NCBI GenBank assembly: GCA_937139515.1
Contig: CAKZQI010000071.1
Span: 1-33,858, forward strand
DNA length: 33,858 nt
Source: an uncultured Armatimonadota bacterium
GTDB lineage: Bacteria; Armatimonadota; Fimbriimonadia; Fimbriimonadales; GBS-DC
Direction: 5' to 3'
In this document: positions 1 to 7,781 of the stretch, piece after piece
Numbering within the stretch: the stretch's first letter is position 1
Layout: every line of letters begins with the position of its first letter
The notes under the pieces: model-generated
The model's input: only the letters and a program-made list of their open reading frames with translations
Databases searched by the model: none
Told to the model about the DNA's origin: nothing
Program-made: the position numbers and the translations under genes

Positions 1-933
1 GTTGTATAGACCCACGATGGGCACTTGGGGGTTCAATCGGTGTTGTTGGGGCAGATTAATCACGGTGGGGTAGATGCGCGCATCGTTGCCAAACATGCTC
101 ATAAAGCAGACCCCCAAGGTGCCTTGTTGAGACACGATGAACCATCGCCCTGCTACAATTGCGTTATTCTTGGAGGGTGTAAAATCAAAAATTCGTGCCT
201 CCGAGCGCACATTGTTGCTGAAGGTGCCGGCTTGGGCAATCGGCTGTGGGGTGGACATCACCCGTGCGATAGTCCCGCTCTGCTGAATCCACCAGAGCCG
301 CCCCTCAATCAGGTAGGGGGACACGATAATTGGATTGGATGTCCAAGTGGTGTAACCCAGTTGGGTGTTTGTCGTCGTGTTGAGACCTGCGAGCATGAGC
401 GTGGAGTCGCTCACGGAAGCGTTTAGAAGCGAGGTTGCGGAGAGCTGGAGCCACACCCCATCGGTGTTGCGGTCGGAAGGCGGACGCGCCCGAATGTAGA
501 GGCGTCCAAACTCGCCTGGCATCACGGGCAAGCTAAAATTCTCTATGGGCGTGGCTTGGTTGAAGCCACGCTCTGGCTCGGACTGCATAAAGAGCGCCCA
601 CTGCCAAGGAGTGGTATTTGGACCCTCGGACGGCTGGAGCTTCAACCGCAGGCTGTCCACGCCGTTCCCACGATTGACCAGTCTTAGGACGAACCAGTCC
701 TCGCCCTCTGCGCTGAGCAGGGGAGTGGACTCATGGACGAGTGTCCACTGGGCAAACTGCTGCACCGTGACCTGTGCAGGCTCTGAGAGCGCCCTCACTT
801 GTCCAGAAAGGCTTGCGCTTGCACGCAGTTGAAAGGTCGTTCCTGCCCACAAATGTCCGTCTGATGTCCGATATGTCTGTGCCCAAAAGACGCTAACGAT
901 TATAAAAATCCCTGCCAAGAACCCGTATCGCAT
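1..933 (-). CDS. Putative secreted protein, 3'-truncated by window edge
   Basis: Own translation of minus strand: MRYGFLAGIFIIVSVFWAQTYRTSDGHLWAGTTFQLRASASLSGQVRALSEPAQVTVQQFAQWTLVHESTPLL... stays open from ATG at 933 to position 1; signal-peptide-like N-terminus; GAGGTGGG Shine-Dalgarno upstream. Not in ORF track because it has no stop in the window. Confidence 0.85.
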   Translation of the reverse strand, partial: MRYGFLAGIFIIVSVFWAQTYRTSDGHLWAGTTFQLRASASLSGQVRALSEPAQVTVQQFAQWTLVHESTPLLSAEGEDWFVLRLVNRGNGVDSLRLKLQPSEGPNTTPWQWALFMQSEPERGFNQATPIENFSLPVMPGEFGRLYIRARPPSDRNTDGVWLQLSATSLLNASVSDSTLMLAGLNTTTNTQLGYTTWTSNPIIVSPYLIEGRLWWIQQSGTIARVMSTPQPIAQAGTFSNNVRSEARIFDFTPSKNNAIVAGRWFIVSQQGTLGVCFMSMFGNDARIYPTVINLPQQHRLNPQVPIVGLYN

Positions 934-1157
934 AACCCACCTCATCTGTGAAACGCACGCATACGAGCCAGTACTACACAGACAAAGTGCTACGAGGCAT
1001 CTGAAAATCCATCCTTTCCGTCCTTCAGGGACGATGCTAGGCACTATGCTTATCGTATTATACCCCATATTTTTGCATGGGGTGGATGTTTCCTGCCAGT
1101 TTCGGCGCGAATTCTCCCGAAATGCCCGCTTGGGTGGTCAGGTATACTTTGGGGCGC

Positions 1158-2648
1158 ATGGAAGCGTTCGTTGTGCCCGAAATTGAGTGGAGCGTGATGC
1201 TCCCGTTTATCACGGTTGTGGCGACTGCGCTGGCGGTGTTGATCGCCGAGATGTTCCTGCCCCGTGAACGCCATACCCCCCTCGTGCTGTTAGGGCTGAT
1301 AGGGATCGGCATCGCGGGCTATTTCCAACTCGTCAACTGGCAGGTCAATCTAACCACTTTTGCGGGCACGGTGCGCGCCGACTCGCTGGGCGCGATTTTG
1401 AACCTCGCTGTCTTAGGCGCCACCGCGTTGACCCTGTTGCTCTCGGACGATTATCTGCGCGCCCGCCAGATACGCTACGGCGAGTTCTATCCCCTGCTCC
1501 TGTTTGCGACCTCAGGGGCGATGCTGATGGTCTCCAGCACGAACCTGATGGTGGTCTTTCTGGGGCTGGAGGTGATGTCGCTCGCGCTGTATGTGATGGC
1601 AGGGTTAGCGCGCACCGAAGTCCGCTCGGAAGAGTCCGCGCTCAAATATTTCCTGCTGGGCGCGTTCGCCTCTGCCTTCTTTCTGTACGGAATCGCGCTG
1701 ATGTATGGCGCGCAGGGCACGGTCGATCTCCAGCAGGTGCTGGCGAACTTGGCGCAGTTTGAGGAGAGCGGTTTTAGCAGGCTGTTGACGGTTGCCAGCT
1801 TGGCGATGATGGCGGTGGGACTGGGTTTCAAAGCCTCGCTTGTGCCGTTCCACATGTGGACGCCCGATGTGTATCAGGGCGCGCCCACGATTGCCACCAC
1901 CTATATGTCCGCCGTGGCGAAGGTCGCTGCGTTCGCGGTGCTGATACGGGTGGTATTCAACACCTTGCCGTTTATGGAGTTGTGGATGCCTGTGTTGTGG
2001 GCGCTCAGCGCGCTCTCGATGGGGGTGGGCAATCTAATGGCGCTCATTCAGCGTGATGCGAAGCGCGTGCTCGCCTACTCCAGTGTGGCGCACGCAGGCT
2101 ATCTTGCGGTGGGGCTGGTCAGTGCCAATCAGACGGGGCTGACGGGAATGCTCTTCTACCTATTCGCTTATAGCCTGATGACTGTCGGGGCATTCGGGGT
2201 CTTGACGCTGATGGCGCGCGCAGGCGATGCGACGACCATCAGCGCGCTCAGCGGTCTCTACCGACGCCAACCGTTCGTGGCGCACATGATGGCGATTCTG
2301 CTCCTCTCGCTGGCGGGCATTCCCCCCACGGCGGGCTTCTGGGGCAAGTGGTATCTGTTCCTATCGGCGTTGGAGGCGAACCATGTGTGGCTGGCGGTCA
2401 TTCTGGGTTTGACCAGCGTGGTGGGCGCGGCGTACTACCTGCGTTTGGCGTTTAGCCTGTACGCGGAGCCCAGAGAGACGCCCGTCGTGCCGTGGCGTGT
2501 GCCCGTGCCGATGGTGGTCTGCCTGCTGGTGTGTGCGCTGGGGCTTATTTTGCTGGGCGTGCGCCCTGCCTACTTGGCGGAGCCGTCCGCCCAAGCGTCC
2601 AAACAGGTTCAAATCGTGCGCCCCACCAACCTCAGTCTCCAAAAATGA
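1158..2648 (+). CDS. nuoN: NADH-quinone oxidoreductase subunit N (NuoN/ND2-like)
   Basis: Multi-TM protein with proton-translocating subunit motifs (SSTNLMVVFLGLEVMSLALYVMAGL, FKASLVPFHMWTPDVYQGAPT, AYSSVAHAGY, GIPPTAGFWGKWYLF). Start set at internal ATG 1158. Confidence 0.93.
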   Translation: MEAFVVPEIEWSVMLPFITVVATALAVLIAEMFLPRERHTPLVLLGLIGIGIAGYFQLVNWQVNLTTFAGTVRADSLGAILNLAVLGATALTLLLSDDYLRARQIRYGEFYPLLLFATSGAMLMVSSTNLMVVFLGLEVMSLALYVMAGLARTEVRSEESALKYFLLGAFASAFFLYGIALMYGAQGTVDLQQVLANLAQFEESGFSRLLTVASLAMMAVGLGFKASLVPFHMWTPDVYQGAPTIATTYMSAVAKVAAFAVLIRVVFNTLPFMELWMPVLWALSALSMGVGNLMALIQRDAKRVLAYSSVAHAGYLAVGLVSANQTGLTGMLFYLFAYSLMTVGAFGVLTLMARAGDATTISALSGLYRRQPFVAHMMAILLLSLAGIPPTAGFWGKWYLFLSALEANHVWLAVILGLTSVVGAAYYLRLAFSLYAEPRETPVVPWRVPVPMVVCLLVCALGLILLGVRPAYLAEPSAQASKQVQIVRPTNLSLQK

Positions 2649-3499
2649 TGGAACTTGTGCTGGCGGGCGACATCATCTTCGGGAAGGGAGTCTCTACGCT
2701 GGCACGGGCACACGGGCTAGAGTACTTCTTCCGACGAGTTGCTCCCTTGTTTCACTCCGCGGATTGGGTTGTGGCGAATATGGAGGGGTGTATCACCCAT
2801 CGGGGTGAGCCGATGGAGAAGGAGTACACCTTTCGGGCGCCCCCAGAACTTGCGCTCGTCCTGCGGTGGGCGAATATCCCTATGGTCTCGCTAGGCAATA
2901 ACCACTCGATGGACTATGGGGCAGTCGCTCTTGAGGACACCTTAGACCATTTGTGGCGTGCAGGGGTGTGGTGGGCAGGCGCGGGGCGCAATCGTGCGCA
3001 GGCAAGTCAGGCGGTTTATCTGGATATGGGGGCGATTCGGGTGGCGCTGGTGTGTTTTTCAGCGGTGGTTCCAAGAGGCTTCCCCGCAGGCACGCACACG
3101 CCCGGCGTCGCCACTTGGGGGGATGTGCTTCCGACGCTCCAAGAGGCACGCCAAAATGCCGATGTGCTGGTTGCAATCCCGCACTGGGGCGAGGAGGGCA
3201 AAACAACCCCCAACGCCAAGCAACGCCGTATTGCGAGCGCGCTTGCAGAGGCGGGCGTGCATCTCTGTGTGGGGCATCATCCGCATGTGGTGCAGGGCTA
3301 CGAGCGGGTGGGCGCGATGCACACGGTGTACAGCGTGGGCAACTTCGTTCACACCCCCATCAGTGCGCGGGCGCGCCGTGCGCTGATGGTGCGTGCCCGA
3401 TTGACCAAAGTGGGCATAGAACGGCTGGAGGGCATCCCCCTTTGGCTGGAGGCAGGTCAACCCCGACCAAAGGGCGCCCTCATCCGATGGGTGGGCTAG
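2645..3499 (+). CDS. CapA/PgsA-type metallophosphatase family protein
   Basis: MMELVLAGDIIFGKG...NMEGCITHRGEP...SLGNNHSMDYG...IPHWGEEG...GHHPHVVQGYE...YSVGNF; ATG overlaps nuoN stop (ATGA). Confidence 0.88.
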   Translation: MMELVLAGDIIFGKGVSTLARAHGLEYFFRRVAPLFHSADWVVANMEGCITHRGEPMEKEYTFRAPPELALVLRWANIPMVSLGNNHSMDYGAVALEDTLDHLWRAGVWWAGAGRNRAQASQAVYLDMGAIRVALVCFSAVVPRGFPAGTHTPGVATWGDVLPTLQEARQNADVLVAIPHWGEEGKTTPNAKQRRIASALAEAGVHLCVGHHPHVVQGYERVGAMHTVYSVGNFVHTPISARARRALMVRARLTKVGIERLEGIPLWLEAGQPRPKGALIRWVG

Positions 3500-3505
3500 C
3501 CTCCC

Positions 3506-4150
3506 TTATGCCCGCGACTCGGAACGGAAGGCGCTCCCAAAGAACCAACCCACCAGCAGGGTGAACAAGGTCGCAGGCAGGGTAAAGCCGAGCCGAACCT
3601 CCTGCCAGAACGCGCTATCTAAGTAGCCAATCCAAGCCAACACACCCGACACCAGCAGCTGGATGAGCGTGAAACCCAACAGCACGCCGAGCGTCTGCCA
3701 GTCGATTGCGCCTTGAATGAAGCCTTGACTCACCAGAAGCACGACGGTGAAACCCACGAACGCCACGATGGGGTTCTCAAAAGCGACGAAGCTTAACGCC
3801 AGCACCACGAATAGGTCGCGGTATTGGCTGGTGTCTTCCAGCGGGTTGATGAGGTAGGACAGGGGGAGCCAAAGCCCGATGAGGAAGCAGTAGGCCATGC
3901 TGAACCACAAACTCCATTCGGGGCGCCACACCAGCATCCCTATCAGCAGGGCGGTGAGGGGTAGAGCGCCCGCCAAGAAGCGTTCCCAGCGTGTGCTGAG
4001 GGGGAACCCCTGCTCTACCTCGTACAGAAACTTCACATCCTGTGGTGGGGGCACATCCACATTCACCGAAAGCCCTCCTCCCTGCCCCGACGAACGGTTG
4101 CTTGCGAAGGATGATACCTGCGCTCCACGATAACGGTTGTCGTATTGCAT
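3506..4150 (-). CDS. Predicted multi-pass membrane protein of unknown function
   Basis: ORF with several hydrophobic segments; convergent with CapA gene; start 13 nt downstream of next minus ORF. Confidence 0.7.
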   Translation of the reverse strand: MQYDNRYRGAQVSSFASNRSSGQGGGLSVNVDVPPPQDVKFLYEVEQGFPLSTRWERFLAGALPLTALLIGMLVWRPEWSLWFSMAYCFLIGLWLPLSYLINPLEDTSQYRDLFVVLALSFVAFENPIVAFVGFTVVLLVSQGFIQGAIDWQTLGVLLGFTLIQLLVSGVLAWIGYLDSAFWQEVRLGFTLPATLFTLLVGWFFGSAFRSESRA

Positions 4151-4162
4151 TGTTGAACCTCC

Positions 4163-4864
4163 TCAACTGCTCTTTGCGCGAAACGATTTCACGATTCGGG
4201 CGAACGCTGGGCGGTACTCCTTCGCCCGCTCGCGAGGGTAGTGCGCGTGGAATATCAACGCCTCGTTTGCCGAGATAGGGAAAGTCATCACGAAGCCGTC
4301 CACAGGCGCCTCAAAGGTTGGCAGGCGGTGTTGGAGTTGTGCCGAGTAGTTCGTGCGTAGGGCAGGAGTCTGATTGACCTGCACCACATCGGTCTGCTTC
4401 GCCTGCACTTGGCGCAGTTTGTCGTCTTGCTGGAGCAGGCTCAGATACTCTTGGTGGGCACGGCGCGCCATCTCATAGGCGTTGTTGTCCATCGTGGCGG
4501 TGCTGGGGGCTTCTTCGCCGCTCTCTTGCGTGCGGAACGAGACGACCATCGCACGCATCTTGGCACGCCAGCTGTGTTCTATGTGCACGCCTTCCAAGAT
4601 GCGCAACGATTCGCGTGCCGAGCTCACCCCCAGCGCCAACTCGGGGAGCGAAGCCCTGCGGAACGGCTGGGGCACCTCAAACTGGTACTTGTCGGTCTGG
4701 GCGTTTGTCCACATCGTAGTAAAACGCGGTGGGGTATGGTAGCGCGGGTTGTAAAACACTATCAGCTCTACAATCAGCGCAAGGGCGCCTAACATCCATA
4801 CAATTCGGTATGCCCAAATCACCGAAATCACCTCTCCAAATGGGTTGCTTATAAGACTCAGCAC
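4163..4864 (-). CDS. Hypothetical protein with one N-terminal TM segment
   Basis: ORF MLSLISNPFGEVISVIWAYRIVWMLGALALIVELIVFYNPRYH...; adjacent and co-oriented with 3506..4150. Confidence 0.7.
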   Translation of the reverse strand: MLSLISNPFGEVISVIWAYRIVWMLGALALIVELIVFYNPRYHTPPRFTTMWTNAQTDKYQFEVPQPFRRASLPELALGVSSARESLRILEGVHIEHSWRAKMRAMVVSFRTQESGEEAPSTATMDNNAYEMARRAHQEYLSLLQQDDKLRQVQAKQTDVVQVNQTPALRTNYSAQLQHRLPTFEAPVDGFVMTFPISANEALIFHAHYPRERAKEYRPAFARIVKSFRAKSS

Positions 4865-4988
4865 ACACTCTTATTGTTCCACATAAGGCGCACTTGGGTA
4901 TCCCAAACAGTGCATTTTATCAGCAGGAGACGGTCATTTGTTGGGGAACTTGGGGCAGTACAGGAGGTAGTACCTACAGGAGGTAACT

Positions 4989-5263
4989 ATGGCAAACGGC
5001 AGTTCAGGACCTAACGCAACGCTCATTTTAGTTTTGGGCATTTTGGGCATCGTATGTTGTGGCTTCCTCGCTCCTGTTGCCTGGATTTTGGGCAACAACG
5101 CCTTGAGGGATTTAGACGCCGGGTTGGGCAATCCCAACGACCGCGGGCAGATTGTCGCGGGCGTATCCTTGGTATCATCGGTACTGTGTTAATTATTTTA
5201 ATCTGTGTGGTATATGGCATCTTGTTCATCGGTGGAATAGCAAGTGGTGCCTTGTCTCAGTGA
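4989..5263 (+). pseudogene. DUF4190-like small membrane protein, interrupted by apparent 1-nt frameshift
   Basis: Frame 1 gives MANGSSGPNATLILVLGILGIVCCGFLAPVAWILGNNALRDLDAGLGNPNDRGQIVAG; the other frame continues with RILGIIGTVLIILICVVYGILFIGGIASGALSQ*. Junction at about 5157-5163 (gcgggcg). Confidence 0.7.
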
Positions 5264-5273
5264 AGGAGACGAG

Positions 5274-6365
5274 TTGACCTTGCCAGAGGAGGTGCGTGCG
5301 CTGTGGGTGGTGCGCACCTCGTTGGCTTCGCCCGCGTCCGTCCAGCGGGTAGTGTCGCTGGCGGAGCGGTATGACTTCAACACAATCTTGGCGCAGGTGC
5401 GGGGGCGGGGCGATGCTTACTATCGGTCCTCTTTAGAACCGCGTGCGCAGGCGCTGGCAGGGCAACCCGCCGACTTTGACCCCCTGCGTATGCTGATAGA
5501 CGAGGCGCGACCGCGCGCTCTACAGGTGCATGCGTGGATGAATGTGTTTTATGTGTGGAGCGAGTCGCGCCTGCCACGCAGTGCCCAGCATTTGGTGGTG
5601 CGCCGTCCCGAATGGATAGCGCGCGACCTGCGCAACCGCTACCAGATGACCACACGCGGGCGTGTGGAGGGCATCTATATGTGTCCCAGCAACCCCAACC
5701 TGCGGGCGCACACGCTAAAAGTGTACGCTGAGGTCGCCCAGCGCTATCCCCAACTGGATGGCATTCACTTGGACTATGTGCGCTACCCGAACGAAGAGTA
5801 CTGTTATTGTTCGGGCTGTTTGGCGCGGTTTCGTACAACGGTGTATAAACAGGTATCTGCCCAGCGTGCGCATGCGCTTGACCGTCAGACGAGGCGTGGT
5901 AATCGTCTCGCTTGGGTGCAGGCACTTCCGAACGAATGGAACCGCTGGCGTCGTCAGCAGGTGAGCCTCTTTGTGCAAGCGTTTCAGAAGCAATCTCGCC
6001 AAATCAACCCGCGCCTCATCCTCTCGTCGGCGGTCTGGCCCCAGCCTCAGTTGGCTCGTGAGCGCAAACTGCAAGATTGGCAAGACTGGTTTCAAAGGGG
6101 TTGGTTGGATGTGCTGTTCCCGATGGCGTATGAGCGCGACACGGGGGTGTTTGAGCAACGAATTCGGACGGTGCTTGCGCTCGCCGAGGGTCGCCCCGTG
6201 GTGGCGGGGGTAGGGGCGTGGCTCATCTCGCCTGAAAGTGCGCGCAATAAGATACGAGTAGCTCGCCAGCTGGGAGCAAGAGGGTACTGCCTCTTTTCCT
6301 ATGATAGCATCACCCAGTTGGGGAGCGACCCAAGTTATCTGGAGCAGTTGGTTGAGGGTGCTTGA
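5274..6365 (+). CDS. Glycosyl hydrolase-like 10 (GHL10/DUF187-type) family protein
   Basis: ALWVVRTSLASPASVQRVVSLAERYDFNTILAQVRGRGDAYYRSSLEP...MNVFYVWS...GIYMCPSNPNLRAHTLKVYAEVAQRYPQLDGIHLDYVRYP...FPMAYERD. TTG at 5274 preceded by GAAGGAG; alternative ATG at 5244. Confidence 0.83.
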   Translation: MTLPEEVRALWVVRTSLASPASVQRVVSLAERYDFNTILAQVRGRGDAYYRSSLEPRAQALAGQPADFDPLRMLIDEARPRALQVHAWMNVFYVWSESRLPRSAQHLVVRRPEWIARDLRNRYQMTTRGRVEGIYMCPSNPNLRAHTLKVYAEVAQRYPQLDGIHLDYVRYPNEEYCYCSGCLARFRTTVYKQVSAQRAHALDRQTRRGNRLAWVQALPNEWNRWRRQQVSLFVQAFQKQSRQINPRLILSSAVWPQPQLARERKLQDWQDWFQRGWLDVLFPMAYERDTGVFEQRIRTVLALAEGRPVVAGVGAWLISPESARNKIRVARQLGARGYCLFSYDSITQLGSDPSYLEQLVEGA

Positions 6366-6370
6366 AAAAT

Positions 6371-6403
6371 GCTGGGAGCGCGGGCGTCTCGCCCGCTCGT
6401 GGC
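6371..6403 (-). repeat. GC-rich hairpin repeat (family 2), copy 1
   Basis: gctgggagcgcgggcgtctcgcccgctcgtggc; reverse complement matches 15887-15919 at 31/33 positions; preceded by ttgaaaaat. Confidence 0.85.
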
Positions 6404-6470
6404 GAAAGTATCCTTGCCCGACAGAGGGAGAGCTGTTTTGGCCTCTTGACCCTAGTTCAACCCGCCCCCC

Positions 6471-6542
6471 TGTCACCCTGAGCGAAGCGAAGGGTCTCTG
6501 CTTAGCACGGCACGGAGATTCTTCGCTTCGCTCAGAATGACA
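6471..6542 (+). repeat. 72-bp palindromic repeat (family 1), copy A
   Basis: tgtcacc-CTGAGCGAAGCGAAG-ggtctctgcttagcacggcacggagatt-CTTCGCTTCGCTCAG-aatgaca; 15-bp perfect inverted arms. Confidence 0.92.
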
Positions 6543-6659
6543 AAGAGGGGACAGAATGACAACAGGGAGCGCGGGGACTGACAGAGGGTGTCAGAACAGG
6601 GGCGGGTCGGTGTGATTTTGAACTCAGGAATTGTGCCCTTGTCAGGTACACTCCCTCCT

Positions 6660-7082
6660 ATGGTTGACTACACTAAGCTCAAACTGGCACTGAGACAGTT
6701 GGAGGTTCAACTTGCGAACTTCCAAGCCTCATCCCATCGCTCGGAACTGACCCAACTTGACCGAGAGGCGATTGCTGAGTCAACCATTCATCGCTTTGAG
6801 ACGGCTTATGACACCCTCTGGAAGACGCTCAGGCGCCACCTTATCGAGGTGTTGGGATTGGCAGAAGTGCCCAACTCACCGAAGCCCATTTTTAAAGAAG
6901 CAGATGCTAACAACCTGCTGGGAGGGCGATTGCACGAATGGCTCGCCTACGCAAATGCTCGGATTGACACCGCCCATGACTACAACGAGCGTAAAGCGAA
7001 AGCGACTTTGGGGGTCATTCCCTACTTTTTGACCGATGCAATCGCCCTCTATGAAAGAATGACGGGGGAGCAGTGGTCATGA
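6660..7082 (+). CDS. HepT-type HEPN / HI0074 family nucleotidyltransferase substrate-binding protein (putative toxin)
   Basis: MVDYTKLKLALRQLEVQLANFQAS...GRLHEWLAYANARIDTAHDYNERKA; R-IDTA-H-D-Y fits the RX4HXY HEPN motif. Internal ATG 6660 chosen over the longer ORF start at 6588. Confidence 0.85.
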   Translation: MVDYTKLKLALRQLEVQLANFQASSHRSELTQLDREAIAESTIHRFETAYDTLWKTLRRHLIEVLGLAEVPNSPKPIFKEADANNLLGGRLHEWLAYANARIDTAHDYNERKAKATLGVIPYFLTDAIALYERMTGEQWS

Positions 7083-7402
7083 GTTCCAATCTCCAGCTCG
7101 CTCCTGAGGAACGCGCTTTACTAGAACGGCTCCTGAGCGAATATCTGCCGGGCGTCAAGGTTTGGGCATACGGTTCGCGTGTGAAAGGCACCGCACGCCC
7201 CAACTCCGACTTAGACCTTGTGGTCTTTGCCGAGGAGAGCCAACGCTGGGCAGTTGCAGAACTCCGAGATGCCCTTGCCGAGAGCGACCTCCCCTTCAAA
7301 GTAGACCTCCACATCTGGGAAGATTTACCTGAACCGTTCCATCGCCAGATTGAGACAGAGTATGTGGAGGTTGTGGGTGCTGGAGCAAATAGAACAGAGT
7401 GA
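7079..7402 (+). CDS. MntA-type minimal nucleotidyltransferase (putative antitoxin)
   Basis: GSRVKGTARPNSDLDLVVF = GSX10DXD; ATGA overlap with upstream HEPN gene. Confidence 0.88.
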   Translation: MSSNLQLAPEERALLERLLSEYLPGVKVWAYGSRVKGTARPNSDLDLVVFAEESQRWAVAELRDALAESDLPFKVDLHIWEDLPEPFHRQIETEYVEVVGAGANRTE

Positions 7403-7438
7403 GGCTCTTCGCTTCGCTCGGAGTAACGCTTCCCCTCT

Positions 7439-7510
7439 TGTCACCCTGAGCGAAGCGAAGGGTCTCTGCTTAGCATGGCACGGAGATTCTTCGCTTCGCT
7501 CAGAATGACA
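7439..7510 (+). repeat. 72-bp palindromic repeat (family 1), copy B
   Basis: One mismatch to copy A (catggcac versus cacggcac). Confidence 0.92.
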
Positions 7511-7542
7511 GAAGGAGGGCGCCAGAATGACAATCCCACTTC

Positions 7543-7614
7543 TGTCACCCTGAGCGTCAGCGAAGGGTCTCTGCTTTGGGTTTCGTTGAGATTCTTCGCT
7601 GCGCTCAGAATGAC
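7543..7614 (+). repeat. 72-bp palindromic repeat (family 1), copy C (diverged)
   Basis: tgtcaccctgagcgtcagcgaagggtctc...gagattcttcgctgcgctcagaatgaca; same 72-bp length with altered but still complementary arms. Confidence 0.9.
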
Positions 7615-7642
7615 AAATTGGGGAATGACAGTTCCCCCACCG

Positions 7643-7714
7643 TGTCACCCTGAGCGAAGCGAAGGGTCTCTGCTTAGCACGGCACGGAGATTCTTCGCTT
7701 CGCTCAGAATGACA
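7643..7714 (+). repeat. 72-bp palindromic repeat (family 1), copy D
   Basis: Identical by eye to copy A. Confidence 0.92.
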
Positions 7715-7781
7715 AGGGCGCAGACAAAAATGTCGAGCAGGTTTCCGTCTCCCTGTTCCTTGAAGACGGCAAACAGGTTTG

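Noticed and set aside
25-832. Plus-strand ORFs 25..426 and 545..832
   Set aside because: The minus strand is continuously open across the whole region with a signal peptide and SD, so these are shadow ORFs.
1487-1855. Antisense ORFs within nuoN and many other shadow ORFs in the track (e.g. 5715-6476 minus, 27599-29044 plus)
   Set aside because: They overlap well-supported genes on the opposite strand, lack recognisable domains and are typical of high-GC shadow frames.
6471-7714. CRISPR-like array from the repeated 72-bp units
   Set aside because: Units are long internal palindromes, only three are close together, and spacing is irregular with no unique uniform spacers or cas genes.
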